Position numbers and translations under genes: made by a program. Of a DNA stretch of 64,000 bases, positions 33,495-41,932 are shown in pieces (the stretch's first letter is position 1; each line of letters begins with the position of its first letter). Source of the DNA: Phytoactinopolyspora halotolerans (lineage in GTDB: Bacteria; Actinomycetota; Actinomycetes; Jiangellales; Jiangellaceae); NCBI RefSeq assembly GCF_010550675.1, contig NZ_JAAGOA010000019.1, forward strand, positions 78,802-142,801. Direction: 5' to 3'. Under the pieces are notes generated by a model. The model ran no database searches. It was not told the origin of the DNA and was given only the letters and a program-made list of their open reading frames with translations.

Positions 33495-35399
33495 TCAGCT
33501 GCGCACGCGGTCGAGCGGCAGGTGCAGGGCGAGACCGTGGCGCCCGACGGCGTCGCCGGCCGCCAGCCGGGCGATTTCGTCATCGGAGAGGGCACGGGTG
33601 TAGATGCGCACGTCGTCGATCGAGCCGCGGAACCGGTTGGCGCCGTCCACCCGCTGGCCGACGTGGATCCCGTGCGCGCCGAACTCCCTGCCGATGGTGA
33701 CCGACCCGTGCTCGGAGACGTCGCGCGCCGCGGCTTCGGCACCGTCCACGCACAGCGACAGCCGGCCACCGTCCCGCCGTAGCGCGACGTGGTGCCAGGA
33801 CCCGTCGTTGCGGGCGCCGGCGGCCGTGACCGAAGCACCCCAGTCGAGGTCGGAGCCGAGCAGCGCCCGCAGCCGGTTGTTCCCCGGCTCGGCGCGCAGC
33901 CACACCTGCGGAGTGGTGTTGCTGCCCATCCGGTAGGCCCAGATCAGCGCGTGGTTGCCGGACGGTGCCGTGTACCGGAACCAGATCGACCAGGTGAAGT
34001 CGTGGTTGTCCAGGTCGAGAGTGTCGGCGAACGGGATCTCGATCCGGTCGTCGGTTCCGTCCAGCTCCAGCGCCCGGCCGTGCCGGCCGTCGTCGCCGAC
34101 GACGGCGCCGCCGCGCACGTACGCCGTGTGCCCGAATCGCGACGCGTCCTCGGTGGTGGGCCCGGGCTCCGGCGGCTCCGGGATACCGGGCGGTTCGCCG
34201 TTGGGGGAGCGGAGGTACTCGTCGTCGAACCTGATCCAGCGGATCGACTCGTAGGCCCATCCCTCGCCCGCCTCATACAGCAGCCCGGTGAGCCGGTCGT
34301 CGATGCGGACCAGGTCCGAGTATCCGGCCGGGCCCCACCAGATGACCTTGCCCTCCTCCCAGGTCTGCCAGGTGTCGCCGTGGTCGTCGGACGCGCGGAT
34401 GGACATCACCTCGCGGGCGGCCGGGTGGGCGGGGGCGGAGAAGAGGAGCCGGCCGTCGAGGCTGAGCAGCGCGCCCTGCACCATCGGCATCGCGAGTTCG
34501 TGCTCGGTGGTGAACGGCGCGTCGAAGGTCTCGCCGCCGTCGCTGCTGAACGCCACGGCCCGGTTGCCGGGCTCCGGCGTCGAGCCGCCTTCGCGGGCGA
34601 GGTCGATGATGCGGCCGTCGGGGAGTTCGGCGATGGTGTTCTCACCGGGCCGCAGCGTGGTGTCCGGGTGTTCGGCGATGGCGCCGCGCTGCCAGGTGAG
34701 CCCGCCGTCGTCGCTGTAGGTGAGGACGACGCCGCCCGGCTGGCCGGGTCCGGTGCTGTAGTAGGACGGAACCACCAGCCGCCCGGCGTGTGCGCCGTGC
34801 TCGAGCTGGATGCCGTGGACCGGGCCGGTGCCGTACCACCATTCCCACTCGGGTTTGCTGACCTGGTCGGTGATCTGGACCGGGTCGGTCCATGTCACCC
34901 CGTCGTCCTCGCTGTGCTGCAGGTAGGGCAGCCGGATGTTCTCGTTGTCGCCCGGGTTGTAGGTGCTGAGCAGGGAGATCCGTCCGCTGGCGCGATCGAC
35001 GACAGGTGCGGGGTTGCCCCGGGTGTCACCGTTGCCGTCGATCAGGACCTGGAGCGGTCCCCAGGTCTGGCCGCCATCCGTCGAGCGGCGCATCACGAGG
35101 TCGATGTCACCGGCGTCGCCGCAGTTGTTCACGCGGCCCTCGGCGAAGGCCAGCAGGGTGCCGGCGTTGGTCCGGACGACGGCGGGAATGCGGAAACACG
35201 AGTAGCCGTGGGTCTGCTCCTCGAAGAGCTTCTGTTCCTCGCTGAATCCGGGGGAGACCGACGTGGTCCGCAGCGCCGACGCCACGCGGGACGTGTCCGA
35301 CCCGGCGCGGATCAGGTCGCTGCCGAATGTGCACGCGCCGGCGGTGGTGGCGAGAAACGAGCGCCGCGAGATCCGGGGTGTGACGTGTGGGCGTGGCAT
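33495..35399 (-). CDS. Tat-exported exo-alpha-sialidase (BNR repeat) with LamG-like domain
   Basis: A 634-residue secreted GH33-type sialidase, releasing sialic acid from glycans. SRRSFLATTAGAC is a Tat signal. The FRIP motif (CFRIPAV, residues 69-72) with its arginine and several Asp-boxes (STDGGQTWG, SEDDGVTW, SDDGGLTW, SSDGGETF, SDDHGDTW) define the propeller. After a Pro-rich linker (PPGIPEPPEPGP), residues about 440-615 form a concanavalin/LamG-like fold (GRALELDGTDDRIEIPF, HHVALRRDGGRLSLCVDG). GAGGAG precedes ATG 35399. First gene of the leftward transport operon. Confidence 0.93.
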   Translation of the reverse strand: MPRPHVTPRISRRSFLATTAGACTFGSDLIRAGSDTSRVASALRTTSVSPGFSEEQKLFEEQTHGYSCFRIPAVVRTNAGTLLAFAEGRVNNCGDAGDIDLVMRRSTDGGQTWGPLQVLIDGNGDTRGNPAPVVDRASGRISLLSTYNPGDNENIRLPYLQHSEDDGVTWTDPVQITDQVSKPEWEWWYGTGPVHGIQLEHGAHAGRLVVPSYYSTGPGQPGGVVLTYSDDGGLTWQRGAIAEHPDTTLRPGENTIAELPDGRIIDLAREGGSTPEPGNRAVAFSSDGGETFDAPFTTEHELAMPMVQGALLSLDGRLLFSAPAHPAAREVMSIRASDDHGDTWQTWEEGKVIWWGPAGYSDLVRIDDRLTGLLYEAGEGWAYESIRWIRFDDEYLRSPNGEPPGIPEPPEPGPTTEDASRFGHTAYVRGGAVVGDDGRHGRALELDGTDDRIEIPFADTLDLDNHDFTWSIWFRYTAPSGNHALIWAYRMGSNTTPQVWLRAEPGNNRLRALLGSDLDWGASVTAAGARNDGSWHHVALRRDGGRLSLCVDGAEAAARDVSEHGSVTIGREFGAHGIHVGQRVDGANRFRGSIDDVRIYTRALSDDEIARLAAGDAVGRHGLALHLPLDRVRS

Positions 35400-35555
35400 G
35401 GTCAGACTCCTCTCCGGCCGCTGTCACGTGTGGACGTGGACCGGTCGAGCGCGGTCCTGTCCGCCGCCACAGCGCCTTGTGGCCATCCCCGTACCTGATG
35501 TGATTGCTGGATGAGGTCCAGTGCGACTTCGAGAAGCTTCTGACGTCTGGGCGAC

Positions 35556-35585
35556 AAGCTAACTGATATCTTATAGGTCGACAAG
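35556..35585 (-). promoter_or_regulatory. Promoter and operator of the sialidase-transporter operon
   Basis: On the minus strand TTGTCG, then 17 bases, then TAGCTT (35561-35556) read as -35 and -10. The spacer carries TAAGATATCAGTTAGCTT, which recurs at 35824-35842 before the GntR gene. The long shared run strongly suggests one regulator binds both. The leader to ATG 35399 would be about 150 bases. Confidence 0.65.
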
Positions 35586-35813
35586 ACTTGACTTTCCTGT
35601 CACGACGGGGACAATGCCCGCGTGTAGGCCCTGGCGTCACCGGGTGGAGGCTATGACGGTGCGGTGGCGCCGTCGTCAGTCTGGCGATCGACGCAGTTCA
35701 TAGCCGTTTGTTGCATGGCATTGCGGACTTCTCTCGGGCGCGTGGCGTGGAAGTGCACGGCGGCGGGCCGTCACGTCCGGCGTTGCGGGACGTGCTGTGA
35801 CGAGAGAGCGGTA

Positions 35814-35842
35814 TTGCCTTCTTGTAAGATATCAGTTAGCTT
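35814..35842 (+). promoter_or_regulatory. Promoter and operator of the GntR gene (leaderless)
   Basis: TTGCCT (35814-35819), 17 bases, TAGCTT (35837-35842) with the same TAAGATATCAGTTAGCTT as the divergent site. Only six bases separate the -10 from the GTG start at 35849, which would place the start codon at +1, i.e. a leaderless transcript. Autoregulation follows if the GntR protein is the binder. Confidence 0.65.
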
Positions 35843-35848
35843 GAGGCC

Positions 35849-36523
35849 GTGGAGGAGTCCAAGTTTCTGGCAGCTCAGCAGCGGTTGCGTGAGTACATCG
35901 ACCAGAACGGGTTGCGGCCCGGCGACGGGCTGCCGTCCGAGGGTGCGCTCGCGGCTGAACTCGGCATCAGCCGCATCTCTCTGCGGGAGGCGACACGCAG
36001 CCTGCAGACCCTCGGCGTGATCGAGGCCAAGCGTGGCAAGGGCCTGTATGTCAGCGAGTTCTCCTTCCAGCCGATCCTCGACCAGCTGCCCTACGGGATG
36101 GCGGTGCACGGGGCGTCGCTGCACGAGGTGCTGGTGGTCCGCGAGACGCTGGAGGAGGGGCTCATCGAGTCGGTGGCGAAGCGGATGGGTGCCGACGTCG
36201 TGGACGACCTGGACCGGCTGGTCGACCGGATGGAGGAGGCGGAGCAGACCGGCGGACCGCTCAGCGATATCGACAAGGAGTTCCATCTGCGGCTGTTCGA
36301 GCCGCTCGGCAACCAGCTCGTCACGCACCTGATCGAGATCTTCTGGGTGCTCTCCGATCGGCTTCGGGGCGAGGAACTCGGGGTGCCGCTGCACGTCGCG
36401 GACGTCCATCGCAACATCGTCCGGGCGCTGCGCAACGGCGAACGCCTGGTCCCCGCGATGAGCGCGCATTTCACTGACATCCGCAACCGGATGGAGAAAC
36501 ACGAGCGATCCGTGCGGTCCTGA
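35849..36523 (+). CDS. FadR-type GntR regulator, first copy (NanR-like role proposed)
   Basis: A 224-residue GntR protein of the FadR subfamily. The winged helix occupies about residues 8-75 (RLREYIDQNGLRPGDGLPSE, ELGISRISLREATRSLQTLG, VIEAKRGKGLYVSEF). The all-helical FCD effector domain follows with metal-type histidines (HLRLFEPLGNQ, HVADVHRNIV, MSAHFTDIRNRM). It is close to a second copy at 38287. Position between sialidase and lyase operons and the operator pair suggest control by sialic acid or a derivative, as NanR in E. coli is also FadR-type. Likely translated from a leaderless mRNA. Confidence 0.88.
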   Translation: MEESKFLAAQQRLREYIDQNGLRPGDGLPSEGALAAELGISRISLREATRSLQTLGVIEAKRGKGLYVSEFSFQPILDQLPYGMAVHGASLHEVLVVRETLEEGLIESVAKRMGADVVDDLDRLVDRMEEAEQTGGPLSDIDKEFHLRLFEPLGNQLVTHLIEIFWVLSDRLRGEELGVPLHVADVHRNIVRALRNGERLVPAMSAHFTDIRNRMEKHERSVRS

Positions 36524-36691
36524 CGCGGAAGACGGCCGACGCGGACGTGGCCTGACGCGCACGCGTTCTGACGCGGAGAACTCCTGACGCGGAAGACGAG
36601 GCGATCCAAGACGTACGCGGCGCCCAGCCGGGGCGCCCGCGGGAGAACAGCCGTGCCGACGACGGCACACGGTACGCAGGAGGTGGCCGGT

Positions 36692-37612
36692 TTGGACCGG
36701 ACCGACGAGTCAGCTCGCACCCGAACACCGGGCCCGCGTGGGGTTTTCTGTCCGATCATCACACCGCTCGACGCCGACGAACGACTCGACGAGGCTGCGC
36801 TGCGCGGGCACGTCGAACGTCTGGTCGGCGGCGTGGACGGGATCATGGTGCTGGGAACCGGTGGTGAGCTGCCGATTCTCCGGGACGACGTGGCGAGCGG
36901 TGCGATCGAGGTGGTCGCCGATCAGTTGGCGGGCCGGCTGCCGCTCGCCTGCGGCATCGGGGACGCCGGGACGGCGCGCGCGGTGGACCGGGCGGCACGG
37001 GCCAAGGAGGCGGGTGCGGATTACGCCGCGGTCTGCGGCCCGTATTATTACCGTGCTGACTCGCAGGCCGTGACCAGGCATTTCGCCATGATCGCGGACG
37101 CATCCAGCCTGCCTGTGGTGCTGTATAACATCCCGAAGTGCACGCACACTCCGCTCGACCGTGACGCCGTGCTGGCACTGGCCGACCACCCGAACATCGT
37201 CGGGATCAAGGACTCCACCGGCGACCGGGACTTCTTCGACTGGCTGCTGGCCGCGCGGGAACGGACCGGCTGGACCGTGCTTCAAGGGACCGCCGAGAAA
37301 CGTGCCAGCGAGTACTGGCGATCCGGCATGGACGGCTACGTGTCTGGGTTGGAGAACGTGGCGCCCGGAACCATGCGGGCGCTGGCGCAGGCGGTAGCGG
37401 CCGGCGACGACGGACAGGCGGCCGCGTTGCAGGAACGGATCGACGCTCTCGTTGACCTCGGCGGGCGGCACTTCTGGCTGTCGGTGATCAAAGGTGCCGT
37501 CGCCGAACAGGGCCTTGGCGGCGGCACGGTTGCGGCGCCTCTGCCGTCGCTGGACGAGGCTGCCCGCGCCGACGTCCGGGAGACGCTTGACCGGATCGGG
37601 CTACTCGCCTGA
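36692..37612 (+). CDS. DapA/NanA-superfamily lyase (probable N-acetylneuraminate lyase or sugar-acid aldolase)
   Basis: A 306-residue class I aldolase fold of the dihydrodipicolinate synthase/N-acetylneuraminate lyase superfamily. GTGGELPIL near 60 binds the ketoacid; Tyr in VVLYNIPK and the Schiff-base Lys in VGIKDSTGD are present. DapA itself is unlikely from context; with a sialidase and importer, sialic acid cleavage to ManNAc and pyruvate is plausible, though KDG-type aldolases share these motifs. TTG 36692 is selected because AGGAGG lies at 36678-36683, eight bases upstream; an upstream GTG at 36653 is in frame but lacks a site. Confidence 0.82.
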   Translation: MDRTDESARTRTPGPRGVFCPIITPLDADERLDEAALRGHVERLVGGVDGIMVLGTGGELPILRDDVASGAIEVVADQLAGRLPLACGIGDAGTARAVDRAARAKEAGADYAAVCGPYYYRADSQAVTRHFAMIADASSLPVVLYNIPKCTHTPLDRDAVLALADHPNIVGIKDSTGDRDFFDWLLAARERTGWTVLQGTAEKRASEYWRSGMDGYVSGLENVAPGTMRALAQAVAAGDDGQAAALQERIDALVDLGGRHFWLSVIKGAVAEQGLGGGTVAAPLPSLDEAARADVRETLDRIGLLA

Positions 37613-37620
37613 GCAGTGAG

Positions 37621-38172
37621 TCAGGACAGGCTGCGCGCCCGCGACGACGGCAGTCCCGCCCGGTCCGGCACCACGTTGCGCAGCCCGCGCAGCCACTCAT
37701 CCGGCGGGTCGGGCCACCAGCGGCCGGACGACAGGGTGGACAGCGCGCCGCTCACCGCCGTCGTCGTGGCCGCGGTTGGAACGACGCGCGCGGGGGATAC
37801 GCCGGCGAGGACACCGAACCACCAGTGTTTGCGGGTGTCCGCCAGCGAATCCGGGTCGAGGACGATGTAGTAGTCGGGGAGGGACACGTCTTGACGACGC
37901 AACGCCGCCAGCGCGGCTTCGACGGCCACCTCCAGCGTGCCCGGTTCACCCTTGCCGTCGAAGAAGCCGGTCCACGCCGCGGCCACGTCGGCGAGCGGGT
38001 CGGCGTCGTGGACGACGTACGCGGCGTGGCTCTGCGCCGCGCGCCGGTGCGGAGACTCGTCGCTATCGCCCGACGTGATGCCGCGGACATTGGCAAGGCT
38101 GTCGAGCCGGTTGACCATGGCGGACGAGTCCGCACCTACCAGGACCGCCACCGTGCTATTCGGCCGGGACAT
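37621..38172 (-). CDS. Hypothetical protein
   Basis: A 183-residue protein not recognised. It begins NSTVAVLVGADSSAMVNRLD, has an internal SHAAYVVHDADPLADVAAAW and PDYYIVLDPDSLADTRKHWW, and a Thr/Ala-rich stretch before SGRWWPDPPDEWLRGLR. No signal peptide, membrane helix or metal motif is obvious. It lies on the opposite strand between the lyase and second GntR genes, ending eight bases after the lyase stop, so the two converge. Confidence 0.6.
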   Translation of the reverse strand: MSRPNSTVAVLVGADSSAMVNRLDSLANVRGITSGDSDESPHRRAAQSHAAYVVHDADPLADVAAAWTGFFDGKGEPGTLEVAVEAALAALRRQDVSLPDYYIVLDPDSLADTRKHWWFGVLAGVSPARVVPTAATTTAVSGALSTLSSGRWWPDPPDEWLRGLRNVVPDRAGLPSSRARSLS

Positions 38173-38263
38173 GATCTCGAGTCTAGGTCCGCAGCTGTGA
38201 CGAGCCGGGGCACGGGCGCATGCGTTCTTCGGACATCGGCGTGAACAGGAGCTGGACTGTTGT

Positions 38264-38283
38264 CAGAGATCAGATACCTTAGG
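38264..38283 (+). promoter_or_regulatory. Operator-like site and -10 of the second GntR gene
   Basis: CAGATACCTTA matches CTGATATCTTA of the two GntR sites at 35.5-35.8 kb at nine of eleven positions. TACCTT (38275-38280) lies exactly six bases before GTG 38287, the same geometry as the first copy. TGGACT near 38253 could be -35. Confidence 0.45.
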
Positions 38284-38286
38284 CGC

Positions 38287-38964
38287 GTGCGTCATGGAGA
38301 GATGTTCCGGGAATCGCAGGCACGGCTGCGGGCTTACATCGAGGACCACGGTCTGGCTGCGGGGGACGCGTTGCCGCCGGAGGGCAAGCTGGCTGAGGAG
38401 TTGGGAATCAGCCGGCTCTCGTTACGTGAGGCGACGCGTAGCCTGCAGACCCTCGGTGTGATCGAGGCTCGTCCGGGGCGAGGCCTGTTCGTCAGCGACT
38501 TTTCCTTCCGGCCCATCTTGGAGCAGTTGCCCTATGGGCTGGCGGTGGGCGGAGCCGCATTGTCCGAGGTTCTGGTCGTGCGGCAAGCGCTGGAGGAGGG
38601 GCTGATCGAGGTGGCGGCGAAGCACCTCGGCCCGGATGACTGGGACGAGCTCGACGCCTTGGTGGATGAGATGGCGCGCTGTGAGGCCGACGGTGAGCCG
38701 GTGGCGCCGGTCGATCGGGCCTTCCATCGCCGCCTCTACGAGCCGCTCGGCAACCGACTGGTGTCGTCGATGATCGACCTGTTCTGGGAGTTGCTGCACC
38801 GGCTCAGTGACTCGGTCCCGGAGATCCCGGATCGTCGTCATCCAGCCGACGTGCACCGCAGGATTGTCACCGCGCTTCGGGCCGGTGACGGGCTGACGGA
38901 CGCGATGCGCGGCCATTTCGTCCACATCCACGAGCGCCTCGCCGCGATCGACGCACCGAAGTGA
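38287..38964 (+). CDS. FadR-type GntR regulator, second copy
   Basis: A 225-residue paralogue of the regulator at 35849: RLRAYIEDHGLAAGDALPPE, ELGISRLSLREATRSLQTLG, VIEARPGRGLFVSDFSF, ILEQLPYG and FCD histidines (AFHRRLYEPLGN, HPADVHRRIV, MRGHFVHIHERL). GTG 38287 is chosen since it gives an N-terminus of the same length as the paralogue and follows its -10 by six bases; ATG 38302 is the alternative. Which of the two paralogues binds the shared sites is unknown. Confidence 0.87.
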   Translation: MRHGEMFRESQARLRAYIEDHGLAAGDALPPEGKLAEELGISRLSLREATRSLQTLGVIEARPGRGLFVSDFSFRPILEQLPYGLAVGGAALSEVLVVRQALEEGLIEVAAKHLGPDDWDELDALVDEMARCEADGEPVAPVDRAFHRRLYEPLGNRLVSSMIDLFWELLHRLSDSVPEIPDRRHPADVHRRIVTALRAGDGLTDAMRGHFVHIHERLAAIDAPK

Positions 38965-39123
38965 CCCGCACCGCCCACATGCCGCCGCGTGCGAGCGGTA
39001 TCTTCCGCTACCGTGCTTGAACGGTTCGGGACCCATCCGCCCTTAACAACGGTGCGCCAAGGACGCGAACAGAGTGAATGAAAACCGTCGGGTGGCTGAT
39101 AACGTACCTGGTCATGAAGTGTG

Positions 39124-39153
39124 CTCCCCGCGCACGGTTGGAGTAGCGGGGAG
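39124..39153. terminator. Hairpin between convergent GntR and VOC genes
   Basis: CTCCCCGC (39124-39131) pairs with GCGGGGAG (39146-39153) around a 14-base loop. It lies in the 217-base gap between the rightward GntR gene and the leftward VOC gene. Confidence 0.6.
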
Positions 39154-39181
39154 CCTGCGGTACCTCGTCTTCACTGATCGG

Positions 39182-39607
39182 TCAGTTGCCGTCCCATTGT
39201 GCTTCGACATCAAGAACCCAGGTGATGCCGTAGCGGTCGGTGAGCATCCCGTACAGCGGTGCCCACTGCGCCGCAGCCAGCGGGACGACGATCGTGGCGT
39301 CCTCGCTGAGTTTGTTCCAGTAGCCGGTGATCTCCTCGGCGTCGGCTCCGCGCACGGAGACGAAGAACGGGATCGTCCCGGGATGCCAGTCGGTGTGGGA
39401 GGGCACGTCATAGGCCATGACCCGGAAACCCGCATCGGAGGCTACTTGGCCCCACATGATCTGGTCTGCTTCTTCGGAGACGGTGACGTTCCCCGCGTCG
39501 GCGTAGGTGATGGCGGTCAGGTTTCCGCCGAAAACGGACTGGTAGAACTCCAGGGCTTGGCGCGCCTGACCACGAAGGTTCAGGTGAGGAGTGACGTGGA
39601 CGGACAT
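39182..39607 (-). CDS. VOC / PhnB-like protein
   Basis: A 141-residue vicinal-oxygen-chelate fold protein of the PhnB (3-demethylubiquinone-methyltransferase-like) type: VTPHLNLRGQARQALEFYQS, VFGGNLTAITYADAG, IPFFVSVRGADAEEITGYW, and a final DRYGITWVLDVE. No enzyme role can be assigned. ATG 39607 fits the family start and has GGGAGT upstream; the frame is open to 39691. It is divergent from the WYL regulator, a frequent pairing suggesting control by it. Confidence 0.88.
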   Translation of the reverse strand: MSVHVTPHLNLRGQARQALEFYQSVFGGNLTAITYADAGNVTVSEEADQIMWGQVASDAGFRVMAYDVPSHTDWHPGTIPFFVSVRGADAEEITGYWNKLSEDATIVVPLAAAQWAPLYGMLTDRYGITWVLDVEAQWDGN

Positions 39608-39723
39608 GTGCTGGACTCCCTTGCGTGGATGGATGAAACGCGACGCTTCTTCTGAGGTCGCGTCTGCAAGACTTCCAGCAGTAGCGGTCATATTCGGTCC
39701 TCTACTCCCACTAATCTGGTGCC

Positions 39724-40701
39724 ATGTCCAGGCCGACTTCTCGCCTGCTGTATTTGCTCTCCCTGCTGCAGATGCGCCGTGACTGGCCGGGCTCCGTCCT
39801 GGCTGAACGTCTCGATGTCACCCCCAGGACGGTCCGCCGCGACGTCGAGCGCCTGCGGGAAATGGGATACCGGATCACCGCTATGAAAGGTCCGGACGGT
39901 GGGTATCGCCTCGACGCGGGCGCCGAGCTCCCGCCGATGCTGTTCGACGACGAACAGGCTGTGGCGTTGGTGGTTGCGCTGCGGGCCGCCTCAGCCAGCG
40001 GAATCGGCATCGACGAACCCGCCGCTCGGGCATTGGCCTCCATCCGGCACGTACTGCCGACGCGGTTGCGACACCGGGTCGACACCATCGACGTCAGCAC
40101 GATCCCCGCCACTGGATCATCACCCCCGCCTGCCGTCGATCCAGAAGTCCTTGTGGCGGTCAGCGCCGCCACGCACCGCCGCGAAGTCCTACGCTTCGCC
40201 TACGCTTCCGATACCGCCGACCGTCCTGCCCGTCGCGTGGAACCACACCACGTGGTGACCGCATCGGGACGGTGGTACCTGCTCGCCTGGGATCTGAATG
40301 AGGACGACTGGCGGATCTACCGCCTCGATCGCATGGCACCTCGCACACCCACCGGCCCACAGTTCGCTCCCCGTGACGTTCCCGGGAGTAACCCCGGAAC
40401 GTATGTCGCCGCGCGATTCAAGGGCTCGGGTCACGCCGATCAGTGGCCGTGCGTCGGCGAAGCCACTCTTGCCCTGCCCCCTGAGCAGGTGATTCCTTTC
40501 GCCGGCGACGGCGTCGTGACCGCCGTCGGACACGACAAGTGCCGCCTCAGAGCAGGGTCATGGTCGTGGACGGCGCTTGCCACGTGGTTCGGCCGGTTCG
40601 ACGCCGAGATCACTGACGTCGCCCCTGAAGAGCTCGCCCACGCCTTCACTACTCTCGCGGACCGCTTCCGTCGAGCGCGAGCCTTGCACCGCGCAGAGTG
40701 A
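39724..40701 (+). CDS. YafY-type transcription regulator (HTH + WYL domain)
   Basis: A 325-residue regulator: an HTH_11/DeoR-like helix-turn-helix at about residues 5-60 (RLLYLLSLLQMRRDWPG, LDVTPRTVRRDVERLREMGY, GPDGGYRLDAG) and a WYL effector domain at about 145-215 (RREVLRFAYA, GRWYLLAWDLNEDDWRIYRLDRM). Such proteins sense nucleotides or other ligands. ATG 39724; transcripts overlap the start region of the divergent VOC gene. Its TGA is the first triplet of the palindrome-like sequence at 40699. Confidence 0.9.
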   Translation: MSRPTSRLLYLLSLLQMRRDWPGSVLAERLDVTPRTVRRDVERLREMGYRITAMKGPDGGYRLDAGAELPPMLFDDEQAVALVVALRAASASGIGIDEPAARALASIRHVLPTRLRHRVDTIDVSTIPATGSSPPPAVDPEVLVAVSAATHRREVLRFAYASDTADRPARRVEPHHVVTASGRWYLLAWDLNEDDWRIYRLDRMAPRTPTGPQFAPRDVPGSNPGTYVAARFKGSGHADQWPCVGEATLALPPEQVIPFAGDGVVTAVGHDKCRLRAGSWSWTALATWFGRFDAEITDVAPEELAHAFTTLADRFRRARALHRAE

Positions 40702-40748
40702 TCATGAACGCTCACTGAGGTGCGAGCCCGACTGATCGTTCATGAAGA
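40699..40748. repeat. Divergent palindrome related to family B
   Basis: TGATCATGAACG at the left and CGTTCATGAAGATC at the right are complementary apart from a two-base insertion, around a longer, weakly paired middle. It covers the end of the WYL gene (its TGA begins the element) and the end of the leftward MarR-GNAT gene, whose TGA also lies inside. Confidence 0.7.
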
Positions 40749-41713
40749 TCGGGCGAAGCCGAGGCATTACGGGTCTCAGGCCGGCGGCCGAGGTGCTTCT
40801 CGAACCAGTGCTGGGCGTGCGGCGTGGGTCCGTACTGGTCGATCGCTGCGTAGCCGGCGCTGCGGTACAGGGCGATGGCCTCGTCGAGGACGCCGTGTGT
40901 CGCAAGCCGGAGCACACGCAGATCCATGCCGGCGGCGTGGACCTCGATCTCGTGGAGCAGCCGCCGTCCCAGGCCGATGCCGCGGGCGCCGGGATGGACC
41001 CACATGTGCCGGATCTCGCCGACGTCCGGCTCGATCACCCGGACGGCGACGCAGCCGCGCGCCTCGCCGTCCTCGGTGGCGACGAGCAGAGCTCCGGCGT
41101 CACCGCTGAGCTCACGGGCGCTGACCAGGTCGGCGTCGTCGAAACCCTCCGGGAATCGTTGCCGAAGCTCGTCGGCGAACGCGGACAGGCAGCGACGCGC
41201 GGCTTCCGACGACGGATCGACAGCGCCGACCTCGATCGCGGAGAGCCGGAGCAGATGACGGGCTCGGTCCGTCGCGCTCACCAGCTGCTCCTGCTGCGCG
41301 GCCGGTAACCCGGACAGTAGCCGGTTCGCCAGCCCGGTCGCGCGTTCGTTCAGGTCATCCAGCTCGCGCCGGCCGTCGTCGGTGAGCGTGGCCACGCGCA
41401 CCCGGCCGTCGTCGGGACTGGGCCCCACCGCGACCAGCCCTTGCCGTTCCAGCGAGCGGATGAGCCGGCTGAGGAATCCCGAGTCGAGGCCGAGACGCAC
41501 GCGCAGGTCGCGGAGGTCCACACCCTGACCGATCTCGAACAGGACGCGGGCCTCGCTCAGCGGGCGGTTCTGCCCGAGGTAGCGATCCGACAGGATGCCG
41601 ACCCGCTGCGTGTAGTAGCGATTGAATTCACGCAGGCGTTCGGCACGATCACGTTGCTCATGGTGTGCACGTTGTGCCCGCTGCGGGTGGACGTCGTCGC
41701 CAGAGCTGGTCAT
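40712..41713 (-). CDS. MarR regulator - GNAT acetyltransferase fusion
   Basis: A 333-residue protein with an N-terminal MarR winged helix (about 30-150: LREFNRYYTQRVGILSDRYL, LSEARVLFEIG, LGLDSGFLSRLIRSLERQGL, SPDDGRVRVATLTDDGRREL) and a C-terminal GNAT domain (about 165-315: GCVAVRVIEPDVGEIRHMWV, ARGIGLGRRLLHEIE with the acetyl-CoA loop, LYRSAGYAAID). Such fusions are known in actinobacteria. A perfect palindrome lies eight bases before ATG 41713, the likely autoregulatory operator. The acetylated substrate is unknown. Confidence 0.9.
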   Translation of the reverse strand: MTSSGDDVHPQRAQRAHHEQRDRAERLREFNRYYTQRVGILSDRYLGQNRPLSEARVLFEIGQGVDLRDLRVRLGLDSGFLSRLIRSLERQGLVAVGPSPDDGRVRVATLTDDGRRELDDLNERATGLANRLLSGLPAAQQEQLVSATDRARHLLRLSAIEVGAVDPSSEAARRCLSAFADELRQRFPEGFDDADLVSARELSGDAGALLVATEDGEARGCVAVRVIEPDVGEIRHMWVHPGARGIGLGRRLLHEIEVHAAGMDLRVLRLATHGVLDEAIALYRSAGYAAIDQYGPTPHAQHWFEKHLGRRPETRNASASPDLHERSVGLAPQ

Positions 41714-41720
41714 GCCGACA

Positions 41721-41742
41721 TTATCTGACTATAGTCAGATAA
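41721..41742 (-). promoter_or_regulatory. Perfect 22-bp palindrome, MarR operator
   Basis: Half-site TTATCTGACTA followed immediately by its complement, eight bases from the start of the MarR-GNAT gene. Size and symmetry suit a MarR dimer. A second gene (aminotransferase) starts 190 bases to the right and could share control. Confidence 0.75.
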
Positions 41743-41932
41743 ATTCCAGAGGTTGCCCGCATCGGCGCCGCCACAGACACACCGACGTGCGCCGACGTCG
41801 CGAATCACCATGCGCGGGGCAATCGGAGCCTTTGTACCCACGGGTGCACGACCTGCGACGTGGCTACGGATCCGCCTCAGCAGCGTCGTTCAGCGTGCGC
41901 CCACAAGGGGGCGCCGGGGTAGGAGGTATGTC

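Noticed and set aside
33789..35498. 569-residue rightward frame over the sialidase
   Set aside because: Antisense to a gene with a FRIP motif and several Asp-boxes.
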